Below, one piece after another: positions 1 through 6,953 of a stretch of DNA of 35,934 nucleotides. Location: positions 1 through 35,934 of the forward strand of contig CALJIQ010000313.1 in NCBI GenBank assembly GCA_937973995.1, given 5' to 3'. The position numbers were made by a program, and so were the translations under genes. The notes below the pieces were generated by a model that did not search any database, had not been told where the DNA came from, and worked only from the letters and a program-made list of their open reading frames with translations. How positions within the stretch are numbered: the stretch's first letter is position 1; each line of letters starts with the position of its first letter. The DNA comes from an uncultured Saprospiraceae bacterium. GTDB lineage: Bacteria > Bacteroidota > Bacteroidia > Chitinophagales > Saprospiraceae.

Positions 1-1115
1 TTCATAATTGGCTGAATATCAGCTTCCTCTTTTACCATTCGCATGCCTTTCGTACGAAGCATACTTTTAGCCTCCTCAAATTTTTCATGCTTAGGCCCAA
101 TGAGTATGGGTACGCCAAAAACAGCGGGTTCTAAGGTATTATGAATGCCTCCACCAAACCCACCTCCAATATAAACAACGTCTGCATATTGATATAGTTG
201 ATTCAACATCCCGATTGTATTAATAATTAAAATAGGGTGGGGGAAGGTCGTCGTATTCTTTCTCAAAGTCGTATAGCGATGAGCGGATACTGGTAAGCTA
301 TTTTCTAATTGCTGGATGGCGAGGTTCTCCACTTCATGCGGAACAATCAATATTTTCCAATCCTTATTTTTTTTAATAAAAGTTTTCCAAATCGCTATAT
401 CCTGTGGATGGGTACTTCCTAAAACTAATAAAGGTTGTTTGTTTTTAAAAGACGCCACTATGGGAAAGCTGTTGACCATTTGGGCAATTTGAAAAACTCG
501 ATCAATGCGTGGGTCTCCTGCTAGGGAAACAGCGTTAACCCCATGTTTTGCTAACAATTGTTTAGAAGCCGTATTCTGTACAAATAATTGCGAAAAGCCT
601 TTCAATAGGTGTAAGTATCGTTTGCCATACCACTTAAAAAAATACTGCTCCTGCCGAAATAATCCCCCAATTAAAAAAGTAGGAATGTTCTGTACTTGGA
701 GGGTATATAAGAAATTATACCAAAACTCATATTTGACAAAGATCGCTAATCGAGGTTGTAAGAAATTGATAAAGTCCGTTGCATTCTTTTGGGTATCTAA
801 TGGCATGTACCAAATATAATCAGCTCCCTGATAATTTTTTCGCACGTCATATCCAGAAGGAGAAAAAAAAGTCAGCACTATTTTTTGGTTAGGCTGTTCT
901 TGCTTAATTCGTTCCATCAATGGTCGTCCTTGCTCAAATTCGCCCAGCGAAGCACAATGAAACCAGATAACCGAATGCGGTGCTTCCTTAAACATACTTT
1001 GTAAGGTAGCTCGCCAATTTTTTCGACCTGCGATCCATGCTTTCGCTTTGGGCTGCCATAAAGAAGCGACCCTGATGCCTAGTTTGTAAATTTGAAGAAG
1101 GAGATGATAGAACAA
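1..1115 (-). CDS. waaA: 3-deoxy-D-manno-octulosonic acid (Kdo) transferase, C-terminus cut by window edge
   Basis: Transfers Kdo from CMP-Kdo to lipid A precursor at the inner membrane, the first step of LPS core assembly. The translated minus frame has the N-terminal membrane-anchor-like stretch FYHLLLQIYKLGIRVASL, then PKAKAWIAGRKNW. Next comes HCASLGEFEQGRP near residues 53-65, whose Glu (about E59) matches the catalytic Glu of the WaaA family. The C-terminal nucleotide-sugar half has VYIGGGFGGGIHNTLEPAVFG, a family hallmark. About 371 codons are present of a usual 400-430, so only the extreme C-terminus lies outside the window. No ATG exists near the expected N-terminus. The frame opens with TAG at 1116-1118 immediately followed by TTG at 1113-1115, and the family's usual N-terminus aligns there, so I chose TTG. 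It lies 130 bp downstream of the next gene on the same strand; co-transcription is possible but unproven. Identity is firm, the start is inferred. Confidence 0.93.
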   Translation of the reverse strand, partial: MFYHLLLQIYKLGIRVASLWQPKAKAWIAGRKNWRATLQSMFKEAPHSVIWFHCASLGEFEQGRPLMERIKQEQPNQKIVLTFFSPSGYDVRKNYQGADYIWYMPLDTQKNATDFINFLQPRLAIFVKYEFWYNFLYTLQVQNIPTFLIGGLFRQEQYFFKWYGKRYLHLLKGFSQLFVQNTASKQLLAKHGVNAVSLAGDPRIDRVFQIAQMVNSFPIVASFKNKQPLLVLGSTHPQDIAIWKTFIKKNKDWKILIVPHEVENLAIQQLENSLPVSAHRYTTLRKNTTTFPHPILIINTIGMLNQLYQYADVVYIGGGFGGGIHNTLEPAVFGVPILIGPKHEKFEEAKSMLRTKGMRMVKEEADIQPIM

Positions 1116-1245
1116 CTAATCGTTTTGACGTTTGAAATAATTTTATCTGGTACAAATGTAGGAGATTCCTCGGAGGGGTAGTGACCCTTTTGATGAAAAA
1201 GAGGCTAAGAAGAAAAGTATTTCAGCGATGAGGTCCACCCACCAA

Positions 1246-4200
1246 TTATCTCAATATAACGATTTGACCCCTTAAAACATTTCCTCTACCAACATCTAAT
1301 CGAAGAATATAATAGTAGGTGCCTTCTGCCAATGCCGCTCCATTGTTATTAGTGCCTTCCCAATTGTTCTCGTAGGGACGAGCTAAAAATACTTCGTCGC
1401 CCCAACGATTAAAGAGGAGTAGTTCATTCTTGGGGAAGGCAAGGGGATCGATTAATTGTGGGAAGATCAATTGATCGTTCAGTCCATCTTCGTTGGGGGT
1501 AATGGTATTGGGAATTAGATTTTTATCATTAACCGTAACTTCATTAAGCGGTTCTTGCAATTGAAAGACAATGGTGGTAGAACCGCAGATACTAGGACAA
1601 TCTTCATAGCAGATTTCATAGACAAATTGATCGTCCGTGCTAAAAGAACTAGCTGGTTGTAATTCAAATTGACCAATAGCCAATTCGGTTAACTCCCCAT
1701 GTGAGGGGGAGTTTAAAATGTTACTAGTTAGCTGGGTAGTGGTCTCGGGTGGAAAGATAGAAAAGGAGAACGGCACATTTTTATCCCTTATAATAAAGGT
1801 GTCTTGTGGTAAGTCTGGACGAGATAAACCTACTACTTCGAAGCGTTCAGGAAAATAAGAGGTGCAATTAATGGTATCCAATATCCAAGAAAATACCGTG
1901 TTACCACGAGGTAGATTGTTGATGGTAATTTCAGGATTTTCAGGATTAGTGATTGTGATCAGTGGGTTAGTGCTTATCCATTGACCAGTAAAATTTGCAG
2001 GATTGGAGTCAGTGGAAAGGGTTGCGCTGCCTCCACACACTTCTATGAGTTGAGTATCTTTTTGTTCTCCTAGGATCGTTGGATTGATGCAGTCTCCATT
2101 GGCTGGGGAACAAATATTATCGACAATAGGAACGGATTCTGAATCAATATCAATGGCTAGGCTTGGAAAAGGAACTTTGCTATTATCATTGATGGAGATG
2201 ATGGCAGAATCCAAAGTTTGGCGAATAAAGCAGATTTTAAAAAGGGTATCTTCCTCTGCTAAGTCATTTCCAAGAATGGAATTTTCATCTGCCCAAAATA
2301 ATTGTAATTGTCCCTCTGCAACCTGTTCTACATTAAAACTATTATCGCTTAAACTAGCTAGGTTAGAAGCGGATTGAAGTTGTGTGAATTCCAATACAGC
2401 GTCATCCCATTCTATATTCATTTGAATACCCCTTAATTGTTGGAAATTACTTACTTGAAAAGGTAAGCAGTTTTCTTCTCCTGTTTTAAACGAGCGACAA
2501 GGAGTAGAAAAAACCAAGGGTTGTATATTTCGTTCGCCTCTACATTGACAATCCTCTTGAATAACATCTAGTAAAGTTTCTTCTTCGCCATCATCACAGT
2601 TCGCCCCCAATTGGGCTTCTGAAGACTCACAAAAGATATCGAAATCTCCTTCCCAAGCTAGGGCTGGGTTATTGATAAAATTAATGTTGATTCCACACAA
2701 ATCGAGATAAGAATCTGGAATGCAGCCCATTAATTGATTTTCACGAGCAGTGAAAATATTGAGCTGTGCTAGGTCTGCCATTTCTGGCGGTAAGACACCT
2801 GTTAATTCATTGCTGTCCAATACTACTTGTTGGAGTTGGTCTAATAAAATAAGACCCACAGGAAAATCTCCAGTCAGGGTATTATCATTCACCCAAATAC
2901 TTTTTAATTCCAAAAGATTAGCGATACTTCTAGGAATCACTCCTGTTAAATCATTATGGCTTAAATAAAGGGCTTCCAACTTTTCTAATTCCCCGATCTG
3001 ATCAGATATAGTGCCCGTCAAATTATTACCAAGAGTATCCGTGCTATAGGGCGTGCCACAGTCAGGAATACCATCTAAGTCTAGACAACGGACACAGCCT
3101 TCGGCATTCAGGGTTACGCCAAACCAAGTATCCATAGGAGTGGTTAAGTCCCATTTGTTTTGCCAGTTTTCTCCATTGGCAGCCTTGTGAAAATCTATCA
3201 ACACTAGAGAATCTCGTTCTCTACACGATTGTGCACAGTCACAATAAATATCGGTAAGGGTCGCAAAAAAAGTTCCTTCTTCTGTAAGGGTATCATGTTT
3301 TCCGAGATTACTGGTATCATCCGTTGGTAAACAAATCCATTCTTCCGATAATGCAGGAAATACACAATCTATTGGATCTGATTTAATCCCATTTTGCAGA
3401 CAAGGACATCGCACTAAGGTTTTATTTTGACTTCTAATACCGGGGGTCGTTCCTCTCCAGAAATCATTGGGGAAGCAATCCCGATTCCCAAATAAATCGA
3501 TCAATATAGTTCCCTGTTCTAAGGTGATTGCGTCGTTTCCATCGAAGTCTATAGTAAAGGTGGCGTTGGCAGCATTTAGTAATGCTACCTCTGAATCTTC
3601 GTGACAGATAAAATAGGTGCTATGAGCTTTAATGGTATCTGCTAAGGTGTGGATGCTGATTCCAGTAGGATTTTCTTCATTATAAATTTTGAGGACATAT
3701 TGGTCGTTAAACACGATGGCTTCATCGGTAGGATTATAAATTTCAATACATTTATCAGTGGTGGTACTTTCAAAATATTCCGAAATAAATAGGTCCTTAT
3801 TATTCTTGGCAGCTTCTGTCAATATGCCTTTACAGGAACAATCCTCTATGATTCTATCCTGCTCGGTATTTGGATTTCCATCATCACAAGCACTACCAAT
3901 TCTATCGTTGGTATCATCGCAATTGATTACATTGATTTGTACTTCTCGTTGGCTGGTACTTAATAAAATACCATTTCTATATTCTTGGATACTGATCCCT
4001 GCAACGAACTGACCTATCAGCGTAGGTGTGCCTGTTATCAAACCAGTAGATGGTTTTATTTCTATGGTTTCTTCAAAATCGCCAAAGGGAAATTGGGCAT
4101 CATAGAGAGGTTGGACAAACGGTACAGTTGCATAAGGTGGTGGACAAGGTGGATTCGGAATGGCACCTACACAACTTTCGTAATTATCTCTAGTCACATC

Positions 4201-4866
4201 ATTGCCACCGCCATGCAAGGGAGCAGAAAAAGCAAATACTAGGGAATCCCCATCCTCATCTGTTGCCGTTTGTTGGAATTCAAATAGCTCATTAATGCAA
4301 GTGATGACAGGGGGGAAGTCATTAAAAGTAGGACTGGCATTACAGACCTGTTGGGCAGTGGGGGTGATAGCGATTGAAAAGGTGCTGCCAAATTCTTCTG
4401 GGGTTGCAATATTGGTAATGCTTTCATTCCTGCAACATCGCTGGTGGACAACATAGTAGCTGTTATTGGTATTTGGTAAAAAGGCGTCGTAGTCACTTAA
4501 CCGAAAACGATAGGTCCCTTGTTCCACACATAGTTGTGGTAATTCACAAGTAGGGTCAGGATAGTTTAGGGTTTCTACCGTATCTAAGGGGACGGTAAAT
4601 GTAAAACCTTGACTACCTTGTGCTAACTCCGTACAATCAATGGTACCATCACATTGAAAGATCGCAAAGTTGGCTTCTGCATCAAAGTCTGCACCGTCCG
4701 TTAAGCAATCTCTATATACTTGTAACGTGATTTCGTAATCTCCATTCCCCACACATTTGTAGCTGATTTCTCCACCAATTAAGTGCTTTGCAGGTAGTGT
4801 TGTTGGCCAGGAAAATAAGGCAAAGAGAAACAGAACGATCGAACGGGAATTACGCATAGGTGGCAT
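1246..4866 (-). CDS. T9SS type B modular surface protein: lamin-tail domain, leucine-rich repeats, cohesin-like domain
   Basis: A 1206-aa predicted exported protein with no assignable enzymatic role; probably an adhesin or surface-display protein. Visible order: signal peptide (about 1-26, hydrophobic VLFLFALFSW); an N-terminal module beginning HLIGGEISYKCVGNGDYEITL, common at the front of large Bacteroidota surface proteins; a Cys-rich CDDG linker (about 322-347); a lamin-tail-like domain (about 355-488, LFISEYFES, KCIEIYNPT); plant-type leucine-rich repeats (about 545-745, LTGTISDQIGELEKLEALYL and following); a second CDDG linker (about 750-775); a cohesin-like beta domain (about 780-920); an Ig/cadherin-like domain (about 1025-1105); and a C-terminal type B sorting domain (about 1113-1206, ITPNEDGLNDQL, LFNRWGDEVF, EGTYYYIL). 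Residues 1 and 4 are both Met, so the start could shift by nine bases. It starts 79 bp from an octamer repeat array. Export through the T9SS is inferred from the tail. Confidence 0.9.
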   Translation of the reverse strand: MPPMRNSRSIVLFLFALFSWPTTLPAKHLIGGEISYKCVGNGDYEITLQVYRDCLTDGADFDAEANFAIFQCDGTIDCTELAQGSQGFTFTVPLDTVETLNYPDPTCELPQLCVEQGTYRFRLSDYDAFLPNTNNSYYVVHQRCCRNESITNIATPEEFGSTFSIAITPTAQQVCNASPTFNDFPPVITCINELFEFQQTATDEDGDSLVFAFSAPLHGGGNDVTRDNYESCVGAIPNPPCPPPYATVPFVQPLYDAQFPFGDFEETIEIKPSTGLITGTPTLIGQFVAGISIQEYRNGILLSTSQREVQINVINCDDTNDRIGSACDDGNPNTEQDRIIEDCSCKGILTEAAKNNKDLFISEYFESTTTDKCIEIYNPTDEAIVFNDQYVLKIYNEENPTGISIHTLADTIKAHSTYFICHEDSEVALLNAANATFTIDFDGNDAITLEQGTILIDLFGNRDCFPNDFWRGTTPGIRSQNKTLVRCPCLQNGIKSDPIDCVFPALSEEWICLPTDDTSNLGKHDTLTEEGTFFATLTDIYCDCAQSCRERDSLVLIDFHKAANGENWQNKWDLTTPMDTWFGVTLNAEGCVRCLDLDGIPDCGTPYSTDTLGNNLTGTISDQIGELEKLEALYLSHNDLTGVIPRSIANLLELKSIWVNDNTLTGDFPVGLILLDQLQQVVLDSNELTGVLPPEMADLAQLNIFTARENQLMGCIPDSYLDLCGININFINNPALAWEGDFDIFCESSEAQLGANCDDGEEETLLDVIQEDCQCRGERNIQPLVFSTPCRSFKTGEENCLPFQVSNFQQLRGIQMNIEWDDAVLEFTQLQSASNLASLSDNSFNVEQVAEGQLQLFWADENSILGNDLAEEDTLFKICFIRQTLDSAIISINDNSKVPFPSLAIDIDSESVPIVDNICSPANGDCINPTILGEQKDTQLIEVCGGSATLSTDSNPANFTGQWISTNPLITITNPENPEITINNLPRGNTVFSWILDTINCTSYFPERFEVVGLSRPDLPQDTFIIRDKNVPFSFSIFPPETTTQLTSNILNSPSHGELTELAIGQFELQPASSFSTDDQFVYEICYEDCPSICGSTTIVFQLQEPLNEVTVNDKNLIPNTITPNEDGLNDQLIFPQLIDPLAFPKNELLLFNRWGDEVFLARPYENNWEGTNNNGAALAEGTYYYILRLDVGRGNVLRGQIVILR

Positions 4867-4945
4867 TATTAAAACTTGCTGCTAAGCTACCATCAATTCT
4901 GTAAAGATACCAATACCATTCGTAGAAAAAGCGGCTGCTATTTGA

Positions 4946-5097
4946 CATTGCTTCATTGTTCTATTGTCTCATTGTTCCATTGGCTCATTGTTCTATTGTC
5001 TCATTGTTCCATTGTTCCATTGTTCCATTGTTCTATTGTTCTATTGTCTCATTGTTCTATTGTCTCATTGTTCTATTGTCTCATTGCTTCATTGTTG
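4946..5097 (+). repeat. octamer minisatellite array 1 (19 units)
   Basis: Nineteen consecutive 8-bp units with no phase break. Consensus is YATTGTYY, mostly CATTGTTC and TATTGTCT; ATTG is invariant and only positions 1 and 6-8 vary. It lies upstream of the minus-strand 1206-aa gene. Its complement is the sequence of array 2 at 5347-5530, so the two arrays face each other. Confidence 0.95.
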
Positions 5098-5116
5098 ACA
5101 AAACAATTGGTGTACT

Positions 5117-5172
5117 CGTCGGATGGCTGCGTCGTCCGATGAGCCTTCCCATCCGACGGCAGCCATCGGACG
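5117..5172. repeat. GC-rich nested inverted repeat
   Basis: Outer arms 5117-5130 and 5159-5172 are complementary over 14 bp with one mismatch (CGTCGGATGGCTGC against GCAGCCATCGGACG). Inner arms 5131-5141 and 5150-5160 also pair imperfectly. The GC-rich composition contrasts with the AT-rich surroundings. It lies in the spacer between the facing octamer arrays. No T-tract follows on either strand, so it does not look like a terminator. Confidence 0.75.
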
Positions 5173-5279
5173 GGATTTCGTTATTGCTGTCCAGATACTA
5201 AAGTAATTGAACAAAACAAATGAAATAGTTCCAATTATCAATCAGCTCAGCTTAAAGTGAGCAGATTGAACAAAGGCGT

Positions 5280-5311
5280 CTGATCTGATCACTCCAAAGT
5301 GATCTGACCAG
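5280..5311. repeat. imperfect palindrome next to octamer array 2
   Basis: Arms 5280-5293 (CTGATCTGATCACT) and 5298-5311 (AGTGATCTGACCAG) pair over 14 bp with two mismatches around a CCAA loop. The right arm overlaps the 41-bp element that recurs at the right end of the window. A weaker hairpin (GCTCA/TGAGC) sits just upstream at 5245-5262. Confidence 0.75.
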
Positions 5312-5336
5312 TTCTCAATTGTTTCAATAATTCTGT
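5296..5336 (-). repeat. 41-bp conserved element flanking octamer array 2
   Basis: On the minus strand this stretch starts ACAGAATTATTGAAAC and matches 35894-35934 on the plus strand with four mismatches in 41 bp. In both copies it lies about 8-10 bp beyond the end of an octamer array, in the same orientation relative to the array. The two copies are therefore inverted relative to each other across the window. Function unknown. Confidence 0.85.
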
Positions 5337-5346
5337 CTAACTACTA

Positions 5347-5530
5347 ACAATAGAACAATGAGACAATAGAACAATGAGACAATGGAACAATGAGACAATG
5401 GAACAATGAGACAATAGAACAATGGAACAATGGAACAATGAGACAATGGAACAATGGAACAATGGAACAATGGAACAATGAGACAATAGAACAATGAGAC
5501 AATAGAACAATGAGACAATAGAACAATAGA
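5347..5530 (-). repeat. octamer minisatellite array 2 (23 units)
   Basis: Twenty-three in-phase 8-bp units reading ACAATRRA or ACAATGAG on the plus strand, that is the reverse complement of the array 1 unit. Open frames across it encode only repetitive Cys/Ile/Val/Leu/Phe/His peptides caused by the period and are not genes. Confidence 0.95.
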
Positions 5531-5540
5531 ACAGATAAAA

Positions 5541-5669
5541 ATGATGGAGGCTATGGAGTTGCTGGATCGGGAAGTGGTGGTGGAAAGAGAGTGGGTGTTT
5601 TACAGGTGTCTCCACAACGTCTCTTTTTGGAAAATGAAGGAACGGAATTTTCCGAAAAGGACGCGGTGA
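5541..5669 (+). other. possible 42-codon open frame between array 2 and a terminator-like hairpin
   Basis: ATG ATG follows the A-rich stretch ACAGATAAAA immediately after array 2. The frame runs 42 codons (beginning MMEAMELLDREVVVEREW) to a TGA at 5667-5669. The stop lies inside a terminator-like hairpin. No family is recognised. The length is compatible with chance, so it is recorded only as a candidate. It would be the sole plus-strand frame served by that hairpin. Confidence 0.15.
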
Positions 5670-5695
5670 AAGGCTGTCGGCAGCGTCCTTTTTTT
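5657..5695. terminator. intrinsic terminator-like hairpin
   Basis: Eight-bp stem AAGGACGC (5657-5664) and GCGTCCTT (5683-5690), continued by Ts to 5695 on the plus strand. On the minus strand the hairpin is followed by TTTT and lies about 100 bp downstream of the stop of the 276-aa gene, so it could end that transcript. The better T-tract is on the plus strand, where no convincing gene precedes it. Confidence 0.6.
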
Positions 5696-5795
5696 ATGCT
5701 TCAAAAAAAGAGATGCTGCTTATACTAATACAGTAGTATTTTTTTAAATTTTTCTTAAGGCGTTGACCATCAACCGTCAACCGAATAAAGTCTAA

Positions 5796-6626
5796 TTAAC
5801 GCTTTACAAATTTAGAATAAAACTGTTGTTGCTGACTTTCAATTTTGATAATATACATACCGGCCGAAAATTGACTGACATCTATTTGTTGAGAGGAATG
5901 CAATGCTTGCTGTGGTAGTCGTACTTGATTGGATAAATCTAAAATTGAAATTTGTGCATCTTTATCTCCTGACCAATTTAATTGCAGTTGTTGGGCAACT
6001 GGATTAGGGTAAAAAGATAAGAGACCTAAAGCAGTAGCATCCTGAACAGAGGTGGATAGATTGCCACAACTATGGTCAGTCGTATTATAATTTTTTGCCC
6101 AATTATGAATTTCTTTTTTGTCCACATTATAGACTTCGAAATCCATTCCTGGGTTGTTACTGACAGAGTTAGGTAATAAAGCAAATGGATCTCCTTGGTT
6201 ATTGATGAGTGCTATAGTGTCTGGGCAATTATTTAATTGCATAGTAAGCAATAAAGTTTCTTTCTCATTTTCCAGTTCAATACCCTTTCCATCATCAATA
6301 AAGCCGATAAAGAAGTAGCTGACATCTGGAGCTTCTATCGGTCCATCTATTTTTTCTATAGCTCCGTTCCAGTTACCGTTCACACTTTGAATATGATCGA
6401 TATTATCAAAACCATTATTCCGCAACAACACCGTTATTTGACCAGTGGCTATAACTGGTTTGGTGGGCGTTTCAAATCCTTTTGTGGGACGAACATATAC
6501 GCCCCAAACTAAATCATTGTCTTCCATCTTTTGGACGGAAAATTCTAAACTAGAATAAAAACTTTGGGCTTGTGTAACATAACACATACAGAGGGAACAC
6601 CATAAAAGGAAGATTCTCATCATCAT
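5796..6626 (-). CDS. secreted protein with T9SS type A sorting domain
   Basis: A 276-aa predicted exported protein. A signal peptide (about 1-21, MRIFLLWCSLCMCYVTQAQS) precedes a body of about 175 aa that I cannot assign confidently. Its alternating beta-rich pattern (FYSSLEFSVQ, GQITVLLRNNG, VSYFFIGFID) resembles the small beta-sandwich/cohesin-like domains often placed before sorting tails. The C-terminus from about residue 200 is a type A (Por_Secre_tail) domain: LSFYPNPV, then a beta core, ending SAGMYIIKIESQQQQFYSKF and a basic tip. This differs from the type B tails of the 1206-aa and 7329-aa proteins. No clear Shine-Dalgarno sequence precedes the ATG, only an A-rich stretch, which is normal in Bacteroidota. 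Met repeats at residues 1-3 leave the exact start open by up to two codons. Confidence 0.88.
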   Translation of the reverse strand: MMMRIFLLWCSLCMCYVTQAQSFYSSLEFSVQKMEDNDLVWGVYVRPTKGFETPTKPVIATGQITVLLRNNGFDNIDHIQSVNGNWNGAIEKIDGPIEAPDVSYFFIGFIDDGKGIELENEKETLLLTMQLNNCPDTIALINNQGDPFALLPNSVSNNPGMDFEVYNVDKKEIHNWAKNYNTTDHSCGNLSTSVQDATALGLLSFYPNPVAQQLQLNWSGDKDAQISILDLSNQVRLPQQALHSSQQIDVSQFSAGMYIIKIESQQQQFYSKFVKR

Positions 6627-6953
6627 TTTTTAAGATTCATAAAAATTTGTAATTAGCGTAACGACTAAAGGGTTCCTCCTAGAAGATTATGTAGCCTTTA
6701 TAGCTTCTATGAATGGGGACGTTGGTGAGGGTTGGTTAGACGTTACGAAGTAGTTTTTGTGATTGTTGTTACAGGACGATAAAAGAGGGGAGTGGGAATT
6801 GAAGTATAAATATGTTTCCAAATATAATTCCAATTATTTTTTAAGTATATTAATAAAAAATATCTTTTAAATATTGAAAAAGCAAAATAGATAAGTAGTC
6901 TGACAAAAGTATTATAACTTTCTTTTTTGATGGTTTGATTGGGAACTTAGAAA
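6627..6953. other. 327-bp AT-rich intergenic region, no gene seen
   Basis: Separates two minus-strand genes. I see no coding frame and no convincing intrinsic terminator for the 770-aa gene. There is a short inverted pair (CGTAACG near 6657 and CGTTACG near 6744) and a very AT-rich stretch at about 6820-6900. No sorting-domain-like peptide is encoded downstream of the 770-aa stop in the frames I read by hand. Confidence 0.6.

Noticed and set aside
505-819. 104-codon plus-strand frame
   Set aside because: Lies opposite the waaA coding frame, whose family motifs run through this stretch.
4876-5526. Open frames on the octamer arrays encoding Cys/Ile/Val/Leu-rich peptides
   Set aside because: They are produced by the stop-free 8-bp period read in several frames; period-8 peptide repeats with no start context or conserved module.
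4946-5530. CRISPR array
   Set aside because: Units are 8 bp with no spacers, and no cas genes are nearby; this is a minisatellite.
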